Shown one piece after another: positions 36,838-49,107 of a stretch of 64,000 nucleotides of DNA (within the stretch, counting starts at the first letter, position 1; every line of letters begins with the position of its first letter). The position numbers were made by a program, and so were the translations under genes. The DNA comes from Ceratorhiza oryzae-sativae (taxonomy: Eukaryota > Basidiomycota > Agaricomycetes > Cantharellales > Ceratobasidiaceae): assembly GCA_030998015.1 (NCBI GenBank), contig JARWMV010000245.1, positions 930,001 through 994,000 of the forward strand, in the 5' to 3' direction. The notes under the pieces were generated by a model, which had not been told where the DNA came from, did not search any database, and was given only the letters and a program-made list of their open reading frames with translations.

Positions 36838-39800
36838 TCAGAAACACAAGAACCGTCTCTCATCTTCCATAACATATTGCCGTGGCCGCCGGTTTTTGCT
36901 ATCAATGTGCTGCTGTGTGATCTTGAGGAAGACAGATTCTAGAGAGATACGCTCTACTGTGCAGGCTTCGATACCTGCGGTCCCTAGATGCTCGTGTAAA
37001 ATCTCAAAGATATCCGCCAGTGACTGGCCAGGCTCAAGCTGAACTTCGTATCGAGCGGTCAAATCGTCAGCCTGTCGCCAGTTTGCTGGGAAGTCACGCA
37101 TGAGTTCACGCATCCTGGCTTCTTCACCAGGTGTCGAGCTCGAGAAATGAATCTCGTACAACGGGTACCGGTTAACCAGCTCTTCGATTGAGCCAATGGC
37201 TGCGAAACCGTCAGTATTGGGTCAAGCTCCTCCGGGTTAACTGACGTACCAAGCAATCGCTGAGATATGATCCCCACACGATCAGCCAACGCGGTCACCT
37301 CTTCCATCGCATGAGTTGTCAAGAGCACGGCCTTGCCCACCGAAACGCGTCGGAGTGTATCCCAGAGATCGCGCTTGGTCGAGGGGTCGACACCGGTCGA
37401 GAATTCGTCGATCAGAATTACTGCCGGGCTACCCAACAAGGCAATTGCGAGCGAAAGTTTGCGCTAAACCAGGCCAAGAGCGTTAGAACGAAGGAGATTG
37501 GCGGCACGTGTTATTCACCTGGTTACCACCAGAAAGCTTGTTCGCATATTTATGCGAATGGGGAAGGAGTTGCGTGGCAGCCATGATGCACTCCACGTTC
37601 CGATCGAGATCCTCACCACGGAGGCCTTTGCAGCGTGCGTACATCTCGAGGTGCTCTCGAACGGTCAGTACGGACTCGAGTGCTGTGGCTTGTGGGCACA
37701 CGCCAAGCCTAGAACGTGCGTTGTTGCGGCTTGTAATGACAGATCTCCCATCGATGAACACATTGCACGCTGGCTCCGTGCGGTCTGGCAATAAATGACC
37801 CTGGATCAGATTGAAAAGTGTGGTCTTGCCTGGTCGAATTATGTGTTAGCGTCTGAGTAATATCGGTGGCGAATGGCACACTTACCCCCACCGTTACTAC
37901 CTAGCAAACCAAATATACCGGTAGATAACCCTAGTGTAACGTCTTCCAGAGCCTGTGTCTTTCCAAACGACTTGGATGCATGGCTAATGCGGAGGCTATC
38001 GAATGAACGTGTAACACGAGTGATCTCATCTGCAAGGATCTTTCAATTACCACACACTTGGAAGGGCCTATTGATCGGGACACACCTTGTACATCAGGGG
38101 GAGCCTCTTTCTCGACCTGGGTGTACTCTTTGGCAGACTTCCACCACTCGCGGGGAAGCCAAGGCATACCCGAGTCGTACCAGATCAGGAAAGTGAGGAG
38201 CAAGAACGAATGTATGATGGTGTACGTGATCGGTGCACCAAATCGATCCATTGCCCCGAGGTCTGAGCCGCTGTCAAGGTTTCCATGGTCGGAGCACAGA
38301 GTGTAGAAGATGTTTGTTCCGATGAATGCGGCGCGCACGACGCTTGCCACGGGCGAAATGAGTGCAACAAAGTAATCTGATCGGCGAGTTAGTATTATGC
38401 GTATCTTCTTTGCGTTTTGTACTCACGCATGGTAGTCAGTATGTTGCCTGCATCATAGGTAAAGATCTTGGAAAGGGTAAAGAACACCCCTGCGAGGTAA
38501 CCCTGAAACTCGAGCGTTAGGATATGTCGAACCCACAACACGATTCAACTCACGAGGAAGGCAATGCATTGGTATCCAGCAACAATAGCAAAGGCTGCGA
38601 TAGGAGAACGAATGAACAAGCTCTGGAATCAAATTAGTGAGCGGACTCGGCATCTGAGTATAGTCACAACTCACAGCGACAAACGACAGCAAGGTGGCAT
38701 CAATCCCATAGAGAACAATAGCAAGGAACTTGACATAGCTTCAGCTTCCACATTCCAACACATATCAAAACACATACCACGAAACCGAGATTGAAAAACT
38801 GGCCTGTTGATGCAAAAATACCAGTAATTGCACCAGATATCACAAGAATCACAGGTATCTCAAAGAGCAAATGGCCAATCCTGTGCCCTATGGGTCAACA
38901 CCTCGATCGAGTGCATGAAAAATACGCATACATACCACATGCCAGCTGGGGAAATTCCGTTTGAAAGTTGCATTGCCTGGACTTGGGATACTCGTTCTTT
39001 GGTAACGTAGAGCGCAGCCATAGCGGGCCACGCCGCCTTTTTCACCGACATAATCTTAGCGGCCCCAGAAAATGGCTCGGACAAATGGATATACGTACCA
39101 TGCTACTACCGAAGAAGCTAATCCACTTGACGGCAGGTCCAATTCCACGGGGAGTAACCGAAGGCATTGGCTGGATCTCGCCGTTGATATGGGGTCCGTA
39201 CCCAATGGCCCTCCGAGACGTGTTCAGTGCAATGTTAAACATCGTATTAGATGCCAGATTGAGCATCACGTTTCCCGCAATGTTACCGGGTGACGCCTCC
39301 CATGCAAACGTTGTCGTGTTATCGGGTTGCACAGAAATACCGCCAGTGTCGATGATACCAAACGTGGCCTGGATCGCAGTCCGGAACGCCGAATTGTCTT
39401 CCAGCGGGTAGGCCCCAGGCATGGGGTATTGTAACGAGGCAAGGGCTCCGGGAGGCGCAACATACGTTCGTCCGGTCTGGTTCCATGAAAATGGTGAGAT
39501 GGGCAAGAATAAACTGTAGCGCATGTCAGCGTGGTCGTCACGTATGCACTTGTTCTGCCTATGGTGGATGAAGAACAGTGGGATACATGCGCCTCCAATC
39601 GCCAATACCGCGGCGAGGAAAGGCACAATCCACCCTCTTCGCGCAACGAGCATCCGCTTACGCCACATCACCCAAGCCTGGAGCAACGCACTCGTCCGTC
39701 GACCTTCTGTCAAGTCAATCGCAACATCGCCGTGCTTGTGAGAGCCGCTAGCATAGAGGTTATGTGATTCTACTGTCGTCTCCGGACGTTCCATCTTGTA

Positions 39801-42800
39801 CCAGTCGTACCCAGAACTGTCGGTGATCCCAGACATGTACCTTGTTGCGCGGTGCTCGGCTTCGGGAATCGCCAGCAGCGCTTGAGACATTCGACTGTGT
39901 GCTTCTGACGGGTTTTTGCGATGTAACCGGCTCGGAGTACGTGCGCTGTACTCTGAGGGTTCGCTTAGTGCCGACATAGAAGCACGGTACGACGACGGAG
40001 GGTAGGACAAGTCCTCCGACCCACGATTCCTCGCCGCGCTCCCGGGATAGATCTTTTCCAGCCCATCCATCATGTCCGTATCTTCGCCCATAAGCTTGAT
40101 AAACACATCCCCCAGCGTCGTCGCACGGATATCAAACGAACGAAGTCCAAGTTTTCGCCTGTCCCTCTCCAGGAGCCGAAGGACCTGTGAGACAACGCGT
40201 GGATTATGGGTCCGCAGGCTAATACCATCGTCATCCTGTGTATTAAGCATGACCGCAGCAGGAGCAACCCGGCGAATCGCCGTCAAGACCTGGTGGTGCC
40301 GTCGCGTGTCCAGACTTTGCTGGGTCGAGTTGTCAAACGCACAAGTAATAACATATCCCTGGCTGTGTCCAGTCTTCAATAGTACGGGCGAGCCGCGCGC
40401 AACAATGTGACCAGGTGCCGTCATGATGAACACTTGATCCGCCAACAGGTCGGCCTCATCAAGGAAATGCGTCGTATAGATAATCGTCCGTCGAATTCGA
40501 GCAGAGACCAATGCACGCCAAATAGCTCGTCTCGAAATGGGGTCAACACCTAACCGGAAATTCAGCCATGAAACAGCCTTCGCTAGCTGAATGTGCTCAC
40601 CCGACGTGGCCTCATCGATCAAAACCAACTGACTCCCACCAACCAAACCAATCGCAAGCTGCAGCCGCCTCTTTTGCCCACCGCTCAAGCTCCCGGCCGC
40701 AGCATGCTTCTTGTCCACCAGCCCACATTCGGCGAGAAGCTCTCCCACCTCCTCCGCAGGAGCGCCACTCGGCCGTTTCAGTGCACCCCAGAGCGTCAAG
40801 TGCTGTGCACACGTCAACTCGTTCCACAATACGTTCTTCTGGGGAACTATCCCTAAATCGCCCACGGCCGGCCGAGACATGCCGTCAAGATAGGTGACTT
40901 CGCCTTCGGTCGCGCTTTCCAAACCTGCTATGATTCGAAGCAATGTTGTTTTGCCCGACCCGTTGCGACCACAAAAGACGTGTATTCCAGTGGGCGGAAT
41001 GTCAAGATCGAGGGATTCAATTGCAGTATGCTGCCGTTTGTGTACGATCCCGTTCACATATGTCTTGTGTAAGCCCCTAATTGACACCGCGTTGTTGCCC
41101 CAGATAGATGCTGGTCGAGACTTTCTAAACCGGACATGCTGGTTCGATGGCGGCCGCACCCGATGGATGCTACTTTCAAGCCAGAGTGCAAGACACGGAA
41201 AGACGACGATCGTGACCTGATAAAACCTGTTTTGGCCAACTGAGATACAACAGGGGAACAATGACGTACCGCCGCGGCGATGAATATCGGACCAAACATG
41301 AACCCGTCAGTGTCCCGTTCAAAGAACCCAAACTGAGCTCCAGACAGCTCCCAAGCGGCCAGACTTTTGAGCGCGAATACATAAAAGGCAGGCTAACAGA
41401 AGTGAGGCCCGATTCCCATCAGCTGAAATACACATAGAGCAATCTTAAACTTACCGGACAAAGCGCGACATAAACCACTGCCGCGGGCCATGTTCCGTCA
41501 AACAGAAGTGCAAGGATGCCCAGAATGACGGCAAAGACGGAGCAGGAGATCGCCGCTAGCTGGGGGCTTTTGTAAAACGGCTGAGCGACAAGCAATGCCC
41601 AACTGGCCAGAGAAAAGCCTGCGACGAGATGCACGCCAATAAAGAGACCGATAGGAGTGTGTGTAAAGATGGACCAATGCCAAGAAGTGCTGCTGCAATC
41701 CACGAAGGGAGATATGCGCCTGAGATGCAAAGGTGCCACGATCTGATGGTAGTAAATAAGGGCCAGATTAGGCGAGCGTGGATTCCGCAGCAAGGCTGAA
41801 TGGACGTACAGAATACGGGCGGATGCGATGCAACCCATTGCTGTGAGATGGCTGGTCAACGTAGCTGCTCGTTCAAACATGACTTCGCCCGCCATCTGTG
41901 GCGCCAGGTCAGACCGTGCACACAAAAGAGCCGTGAGGGAACATACGTGGTAGACGACACCCATCTGACCAGCAAAGAACGCTAGGACTACGAGCTCCCG
42001 AATGCTATTCAAGAAACCTGGCAAGCTATGAGCTCAAATGAACCATGTTCCCAAGAACTAAAAGACTGACTCCTCCTTGTCTTTTGCTTTGTCTGCTCAT
42101 TCGTCATCTTGGTAAACGGTTGCTGCCAGGGGGGACTCATTTGTACACCAGAGACAAGCTCGATAATGGCGCTGTCTACCGCCCACTGGATGGGAAGTGT
42201 GACACGCTCAGCGTCGCTCTCATGGTGCTGCACATCAACATTGAGCCTTCCCAAATCTGCGCGAAGTGTATATTGCACGGGCTGCTTGGTGTTTGCTGAC
42301 CGAAAGACAATCGCGCCGTAACAGTTGGATACGATCTGAAAGCTGTGTGGACACGCGGTTTGGATGTCTGCTTCTGATTTTAGCCGAACGACGGCGTTTT
42401 TCTGTGCAGGGGTGAAATCGCGCATGACGATAGTCATGATGGCGAGCACGGCGAGTGTGTCTGTTCCGTTTGTCGCGTCGACATAGACAAGCTTGTTGGA
42501 AGGGGGGAAAACGTCTGCGAGTTTGTATACTGGGATGGGCGAACCGAGCCCGAGCTAAATTCGAGAATGAGAACAATGTGATGGATATGGCGACAGTGAA
42601 CATGCCTTGTTGTTGGGGGTGAATATACCGGGCGCCTGTGCGAGATGAGCGTTGGGTGAGGCAGTACGCGTGCAGGATACTTACATTTGCCATGAACACG
42701 GCAAACAAAACGGGGAGGACCGCACATCGAAAGATGTTGAGCTGTGGGGCGGTATGAGCGGTCGCCAACGCACGTGCGCAAGCAACTCACAAAGTAGTGG

Positions 42801-42925
42801 TTGGCGAGCACGATGACATTCTTCCGCGAGAGCGCAAAGAGCTGGCGGAACCAGAGCATCGTCGACTGGAACGCAGTGTGCTCGGACTGGGGTCGAGCAA
42901 AAGCGGAAACATAGCCCGTGTTCAT
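36838..42925 (-). CDS. ABCA-type full-size ABC transporter
   Basis: Membrane ATPase of the ABCA subfamily, which in animals moves lipids; the fungal substrate is unknown. Arrangement TMD1-NBD1-TMD2-NBD2, roughly 1,600 residues in many exons. N-terminus near 42925 (MLWFRQLFALSRKNVIVLAN) is the characteristic ABCA start helix. NBD1 (41.1-40.3 kb): Walker A CGRNGSGKTTLLRI, signature SLSGGQKRRLQLAIGL, Walker B LVLIDEATSG, with an in-frame intron before VDPISRRAIW, H-loop YTTHFLDEADLLADQV. TMD2 spans about 39.7-38.0 kb. NBD2 (37.9-37.0 kb): Walker A GSNGGGKTTLFNLIQG split by an intron, signature LSGGNQRKLSLAIALLGS, Walker B VILIDEFSTGVDP, H-loop LTTHAMEE. LSGGN in NBD2 is usual for ABCA. The regulatory domain after NBD2 (YEIHFSSSTPGEEARMREL) and SLESVFLKITQQH tail are also typical. 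Confidence 0.9.
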
Positions 42926-43302
42926 CTTTATCGTCTCCGAGACTAGGGCGCTCGCTGCACGGGGAGACCGGTCGACAGCCCAGCGATCAGCACAAACAGA
43001 AGGCGGCTAGGCTGAGTTATCGTATTCTAGTAGCCCCGGCTATCATCGACTGGGTCGAGCGTCGAGGATCGACAAGGTTGCCAATTAGCTTTCCCAGCCA
43101 AAATCAAATCGGTCCTGGAGTATGTCATCACCGGTTTTCCGACCACTACCGCCAATCTCGCCCCGCACAACGCACCACCACAACAGAATCTAGTCCATCC
43201 TTACGACTCTTTTTCCTAAAATTAATTGGTGCGTACGCAAACGAAAAACAGGCAAAACTGGAGCTAATGCAATTTGATCGATGTAGCCACCACATAATCA
43301 TT
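42926..43302. promoter_or_regulatory. Divergent promoter region, ABC transporter / CASC3 gene
   Basis: 377 bp between divergent start codons. The CASC3 frame is open upstream to about 43078 with Met codons, so its true start could be earlier, but composition becomes unlike the protein. No clear TATA box. Confidence 0.4.
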
Positions 43303-45466
43303 ATGTCCACGACCACCAAACGAACCCAGCCAGCCACGCGCAAGCCCCGCGCCCCACGCCGCGCCCGACGAGGTCCTGGCGAGTCAGACGACGAGGTAGA
43401 GCGCCTCGCCCACTCGTCAGATTCGTCTTCTCCGAATGTGTCAGACTCGGAAGACACTGCCAGCAGCTCTGACGACGACCAACCCGACACCCCCGCAGCA
43501 CCCGCGACGGCGACAGACCACTCCGTATCACCCCCGTCCCGCCGCACCAATCGCAAAGAGCGCAAACCCGCCAGCGGGGACACCGATGTCCCGATCGTGG
43601 CACCGTCACTCATCCCGAGCCAGCCGGACTGGTCCGACCTTGCTGCTCAGGACGACGGAATCCAGGCGTCGAACCCGCCCATTGTCGACTTTGCTGATTT
43701 CATCTCCAACGGTATTGACGCCATCCCAGAAGCCGGCCCATCCAGTTCCCATGAGACATCCCCCAGCACCCGTGGCCGCCCCAAACCACGCGGGGGCAAG
43801 ACCCAGCGCCAGGCATACCTCGAGCGCTTGAGCGAAGACCCGTCGTTCATTCCGCGTGTTGGCGCCTTTTGGGGTCACGACGAACGCTTGCTCGCTCCCG
43901 AGCTGCGTAGCATGTCTGGGTGGTGGAGGGGTCGGTGGAATGCTCGCGGTCGTGGCAACGGTGGAGGTCGAGGGCGTGGGTACGGGCGTGGTGATGGACA
44001 GGATCGAGCAGAACCAGAGGCTGCCGGGAGCGGATCCGAACCTCAGGCACCACCCCCAGCGCCTTCCCCTCCCCCCATCGAGCGCACGTGGGGCCATGAT
44101 GGATTCGAAAGGATGAAGGAGCAAGATCACTCGCACTCAGTCCGTGGGCGCGGTCGTGGGCGGACACGGACGCGGAAATGGATATGTGAATGGGCGTGGA
44201 ACTGGCCGTTCCGCACGCGTTCCGGAACAGCTCTGGACCAAAGCCCCCGACACCCATCTACACATCGACCCGAGCACGCGACCGCAGTTTCCGGGTCAAG
44301 GCCGAGGGATCAAGGTCAATGTCCCAGGTCAGTGGAGACCGACGATCGTACGAGTGCCAAAGAACACCGCACCTTCAACTGCCACCTACGCCGGGACTAA
44401 AAAGACTGCGCCTCTCAATAGCCCAGCCGAGATCGTCATCAAGCTTCCTGGCCACCAAGCCAAGGTTGTCTCTGTTCCCCCAGACCTAAGGGAGGCGAAA
44501 CCGGCGCTTCCAGAAGACCCGGTGACTGTATTGCCTTTGCAAGATGCCCCTCATGCCGTTGTCGCTCGACTACCTGGCGGCTCTGAACCACCTGCCGCTC
44601 CTGGTCATACAGAGACAGCCTCGGCACCTTTGCCTACAGCATTGAATTCGAAGGCTCAAGTTCCATCTGATGTACGATCATCGAACACCGTGCCTGCCCC
44701 TATCCCTGCTCCAGACAAACAACCCTCAACACAGAGCGCATCAAGACCTCGAGCCCCGACGCATGGTCGGACGCGAAGTCAACTGGACGCAGTTGCGTTC
44801 GCTCAAACCGCCGTTCCCATCAAAGAGTCTGCGCCGCTTGCTTTTGGCTCACTGCCAACTCAGTCGGCTGCTACATCTGCGTTGAATGCGACTCCCGCCC
44901 CTGTTCCTGAAATCGCATCCCCCGCGACGCCCGCTCAAACACAGAATCAAGGAGAAATACCCGCACTAGCCATTACAGTCCCACCGCCCGTCATTCAGCC
45001 GCTTCCGAACCCGGCGGCCTCTTACACCCCTCCCCCAGCGAGCGCCTATACGCCCCATCCGCACAACCCTTATGCATATGGGTACACCCCCCTCGACGGG
45101 GCAGCTTATTATTCGACTGCGACACCACCACCTCAGCCACACATGTACTATCCCCAAAACACGTATTTCGCGCCCCCGCGCCCGAGGGGACCTATATCGA
45201 TTCGTGCCCCTGGGGAGAGTGCGCCCAGCATGGAAGAGAGTCGACCCGCTCCGACAGGGGGTGTGCCTGCGCCTCCAATGTGGAATGGCTACTATTCCCA
45301 TACGCACCCGCACTCCCACGGCTCTTACTACTCTCCGTCTGGCACGCCATATCCTCCCCCGCACCCACAGGGTTATTACGGGCATGGACGAGAATATGCT
45401 CAAGCTTCTGAATACACCGGAATGTACGATGGATATGCTGCGCCTGGTGCCCACGTGTACTATTGA
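43303..45466 (+). CDS. CASC3/Barentsz (MLN51)-like exon-junction-complex protein, one apparent frame break
   Basis: Barentsz clamps eIF4A3 and RNA in the exon junction complex, acting in mRNA localisation and nonsense-mediated decay. From ATG 43303: basic RKPRAPRRARRG, acidic/Ser-rich linker, then the SELOR/Btz module DPSFIPRVGAFWGHDERLLA, followed by RGRWNARGRGNGGGRGRG and ERTWGHDGFERMKEQ. FWGHDER and the second WxHDxFE motif are the eIF4A3-binding landmarks. The C-terminal half (frame +1 relative) contains GNGYVNGRGTGR, QFPGQGRGIKVNVPGQW, IVIKLPGHQAKVVSVP and a Pro/Tyr-rich low-complexity tail ending PGAHVYY. The two halves lie in different frames; the shift is in the Gly/Arg-rich stretch near 44158-44160, where no intron fits and an extra G would explain it. 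The conserved module before the break is intact. Confidence 0.83.
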
Positions 45467-46025
45467 TTTTTGTTTGTACGGTTTCTGTTTTCTGTTGCGT
45501 TTTCGATACTACTTGACTCACTCATCACAACCAAATTTACATACAGCTGTACTCGATCCGGTTCTGGTTTTTGCGATATACTTGTTTGAAGGCACTTTTA
45601 TGTCGTTAATCGATTGATGATTCAAGTGATGCTTGCCCTTTCCCCGTTCAACTGATTGACGGCTTCGGCTGAGCAACTCACGTCGTTGTATGCATCAAAT
45701 CTGTGCATGACAGCAAAGTCGTACGCAACTCGAAACACGAGAGGTGATCAGTCAACTCGTAAGCACTATTACGCCCACGTTCGCCAAGCTGACCAACCCC
45801 ACAAGCGCTTTACCAATAACCATAGCATGAGCTAGTCATGCCCGTTGGGCAACTATGCTACCTCTCGGGCTGACTATGCACGTTGATACCCGGAGACCAT
45901 GCGTGTCGTGTGGTATATAAGATGGAGACGTCACCGACGTTGGTTCTGCACTCTCTCGAGCTCTCCGCATCAGCAACTGCAGCAGCTGCATACCTTGAAT
46001 CCTACCTTTAAATAAACACACTATA
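45467..46025. promoter_or_regulatory. Intergenic region with TATA box upstream of the FSP1-like gene
   Basis: 559 bp between the CASC3 stop and the next start codon. A clean TATATAA lies at 45914-45920, about 106 bp before the ATG at 46026, suggesting a start site near 45945 and a short 5' UTR. No gene is visible; the minus-strand frame at 45836-46177 is a shadow. Confidence 0.6.
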
Positions 46026-47452
46026 ATGTCAGGCATCAAGAACATCGTTATTGTTGGAACGTGAGTGCCTTTGTTTGATAGATTATATGCAGTGCAATTG
46101 ACGAGTTTTTGGTTAGCGGTGGAGGTGGACTTACTCTTGTCCAGGCTTTGCAGAAACGAATCAACCCAGAAACACACCAGATTGGTAGCTAGGTGTTATT
46201 TACTTCCTGGTTGGCGGTACTGATACCCAGTTATTTCAGTTGTATTGAGAGGCGTGACTATTATGCCCATTGGCCCGCGCTCATTGTACGCTCTCGCCTA
46301 CCACCGCATCAATCAATACACTTACCCACCCTCCCCCCTACAAGCGTGCTGCAGTGACGGACGAGGGTGCCATCGACGAGAATGCCCTAGTTCCCAACGA
46401 CCGGGCATTTGACCCTTCTGTCCGAGTCGTGCGTTCGAGTGCCAAAGAGATCAACCGGTTTGAGGTCGTTACTGAATCTGGCGAATCCATCCCGTACGAG
46501 CACCTTGTACTGGCGACGGGAAGCATTTGGGCTGGACCTTTGAACCTGCCGGATACGAGGTCCGAGGCTATAGAGCATTTGTGTGTATTCAAGCAGCAGT
46601 TGAAGGTTGCTCAGAACATTTTGATCGTCGGAGGTGGTTCCGTTGGGCTTGGTGAGTATGACATATATGAAACATTGCATGATCTAATTTTTCACTTAGA
46701 ATACGCTGGTGAACTTCGACACTACTTTCCCGAGACAAAAGTCACAGTTATTCACGGAGGGAAAGAGTTGATGAACAAGACTTACCCCACCAACTTCCGT
46801 CAGTCGCTCCTTGACGCCACGCAAAAGCTAGGAGTGGAAGTTGTTCTAGGAGACAAGGTCTTGACCAATGCGGCTCCACAAGAAGGATATGTGGTCACAC
46901 AGGGCGGGAGGCATTCGAACCGATTTAGTTATTGCTGCAACTGGAAGTCGATTGAACAGTGAGCTTTGATCTGCTCCTGACTTCATCTGCTAGAAAACTG
47001 ACACACATTTTCAGCTGATATTGTAAAAACGCTTGATAGTACCGTTGTCACAAGTACCGGTTCTGTTCTTGTCACCCCCGAGCTGAATGTGAAGCTCTCG
47101 TCTGGAGCACAGAACGTGTGGGCACTTGGCGATATTATCGAATGGCCAGAGGAAAAAGTGAGCACCTTATGCCGTTTAAATAGCTCTATAATACTAAATG
47201 GAACTTCAGATGGTTTTCAAAGCATCCAAAGGTCATGCCCCCGTCGTGGCTCAGAACATTCTCGCAAAAATCCAGGGTGGCAAAACTACGGCATACGTAG
47301 GCAAGGTGGAGCTCATCTTTGTCACGCTCGGTCCTAAAGGGGGCCGAGGAATTGTCCCATTCTTCGGTGGTATCGTAATTGGCGACTGGATAGTGAGCAC
47401 ACTGAAGTCGGATTTGTTCGTGGGCAAGATTCGGGCTGCACTTGGATATTAG
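46026..47452 (+). CDS. AIFM2/FSP1 (AMID)-like FAD/NAD(P)H oxidoreductase, two apparent frame breaks
   Basis: Pyridine-nucleotide-disulfide oxidoreductase of the AMID/type II NADH dehydrogenase-like group, which reduces quinones at membranes. Exons: MSGIKNIVIVGT joined to GGGGLTLVQALQKRINPETH (FAD Rossmann motif GxGGGG, split by an intron), then IERRDYYAHWPALI joined to RAAVTDEGAIDENALVPNDR, EHLVLATGSIW, NILIVGGGSVGLEYAGEL (NAD Rossmann GGGxxGxE, again across an intron), FRQSLLDATQKLGVEVVLGD, DLVIAATGSRLNS, STGSVLVTPELNVKLSSGAQ, NVWALGDIIEWPEEK (ALGD FAD motif) and the C-terminal helix GKVELIFVTLGPKGGRG. Frame is lost by one base at about 46244 and again at about 46910, so the sequence as given cannot encode the full protein. 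Motifs either side are excellent, so recent loss or sequencing error are the options. Confidence 0.82.
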
Positions 47453-47940
47453 CCGTATCATAGATTTATGCTATTTATTCACGATATACCCCTTTTTTTC
47501 TCACTTTTTATGTAATTTTAATATCGTTCTGCTCTCGTGTGTATGGCGCAAAGGATGACCTCTCGAGTCACCAGAGGGGGCTGTTACCCGACTTTTGATT
47601 TCCAATTGGATCAACGCCAAGTCCGCGCTGAGTAATACAAGAGCCGCTAGGCAGTGCTGCTTGGGAACAATTGGACTTCGTCTGGACCACCACCAGCCAC
47701 CCGCTGCCACCCTTTGCCCGCGCGAGTCTCCCTCCGTGAGCAGCCCGTTTGACGAGTTATATTTGGATAATTGGTTGTTGGCTGAAGAGGTAATGGTCGT
47801 GGCACACGGTCCGCTTGACGACAACCATGAGCCGTCTCGACTGACGTTTGCTATTTTCTTCCGCGAGTTTAGCTCACCACCCCACCAAAAGGGCAGATTA
47901 ATCCTCTCACCCCCTCCCTCAACGCTTGCCCACAATACAT
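47453..47940. other. Intergenic spacer upstream of TFIIB
   Basis: 488 bp between two plus-strand genes; frames here on both strands lack recognisable features. A pyrimidine-rich tract (47900-47930) precedes the TFIIB start, as is common in fungal promoters. Confidence 0.4.
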
Positions 47941-49107
47941 ATGGCATTCCCGCTCCAAGCCTTCCCACTCCAACAACCCCAAGCGGCGCCTGCCCAGAAA
48001 CAAGCGTTCGCGCCTGATTTGTCAGTTCGGTTGATTTGCCCCGAGTGCAAAGACCCGAACCCAAAGATCGTTGAAGAGTTTGGAAGCGGTGATTTGGTAT
48101 GTGGGGATTGTGGGCTTGTGTTGGGGGACCGGATCGTTGACACGAGGAGTGAATGTGAGTACGCGGCTCGTTGGGTTAAATACGCGGTTATCTGACCGTT
48201 TTTCAGGGCGTGTAAGTGTTTCAATGGTTGATGTGTGCGCATGCACTTAGCCTCTTGGTAGACGTTTGCCAACGATGAGGGCGATGATCCGTCCCGTGTC
48301 GGAGCTGCCACGAACCCTCTTCTCGAGGGCATCGAGCAGCTTGATACAGTCATCAGCTTCAAGGATGGTGGATCTGGCATGGCCAAAGAGCTTCAACGAG
48401 CTGCTGCGCGAGGCACGGTTGGCAAGAACGAACGAAACATGATGTCCGCCTTCCGCGACATATCCGCCATGTGTGAATCCATCTCGCTCCCCAAGAATGT
48501 CTCGGACACTGCCAAACAGCTGTACAAGCGTGCAGAGGAGGAGAAGATCGTACGTGGCAAGAGCGCTGATGCGGTGGTAGCGTGCTGCATTCTTATCGCC
48601 TGTCGACAAGCAAACGTGCCACGTACGTTCAAGGAGATTCACCAACTCACACGAGTTCCGAAGAAGACGCTTGGCCAGTGTTTCAAGGCCTTCGAGCAGG
48701 CCTTTGATCTTTCGAGACCTGCGCCAACCGATAGTGCAGATGGGAGTGGTCCATCAGGTGGTACATCGGCCGAGAACTTGCTCAACCGATATTGTAACCA
48801 GCTGGACCTGCATGCGTCGGTTGATTCAGCGTGCAAAGATGTCATTATTGCTGCCCGAAACCACGGTATCGCAGATGGTCGCAGTCCTATCTCGATTGCT
48901 GGCGCTGCTATATATTTTACTTCGCATTTGCTGGGGCAGCAAAAATCCGCGAAAGACATTTGCAATGTCGCTGGTGTTAGCGAGAGCACAATCAAGCTTG
49001 TCTACCGTATTTTATGGAACGACCGAGAGAAGTTAGTGAAGAAGGAATGGCTGGAGAGCGGAAAGGCGGTCATGGAACGCTTGCCTAACGGTGACGGTAG
49101 TCGTTAA
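47941..49107 (+). CDS. SUA7: Transcription initiation factor IIB (TFIIB)
   Basis: General factor that bridges TBP and RNA polymerase II and helps choose the start site. Exon 1 (47941-48154) encodes a Gln/Pro-rich start and the zinc ribbon [20 protein letters not shown] to [19 protein letters not shown] 5 nt exon (48207-48211, GGCGT) then completes Trp and Arg, and exon 3 (48262-49107) continues [20 protein letters not shown], rebuilding the B-reader/B-linker sequence SEWRTFANDE. Two cyclin folds follow: [20 protein letters not shown] with [20 protein letters not shown], and [20 protein letters not shown] with [40 protein letters not shown]. About 345 residues, normal for the family. The ATG at 47941 follows a purine-poor leader, and the upstream in-frame codons contain no better start. 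Confidence 0.97.
48207..48211 (+). other. 5 nt microexon of the TFIIB gene
   Basis: GGCGT lies between acceptor tttcag and donor gtaagt. With the final T of exon 1 it gives TGG CGT (Trp-Arg), which the conserved EWRTF block of TFIIB demands. Confidence 0.88.

Noticed and set aside
39968..40027. In-frame stretch interrupting NBD1 Walker B (about 40.53-40.59 kb) taken at first as an insertion in the ABC transporter
   Set aside because: It has GT...AG ends (gtgagc, gttag) and length consistent with an unspliced intron that happens to be open; removing it gives EATSGVDPISRRAIW.
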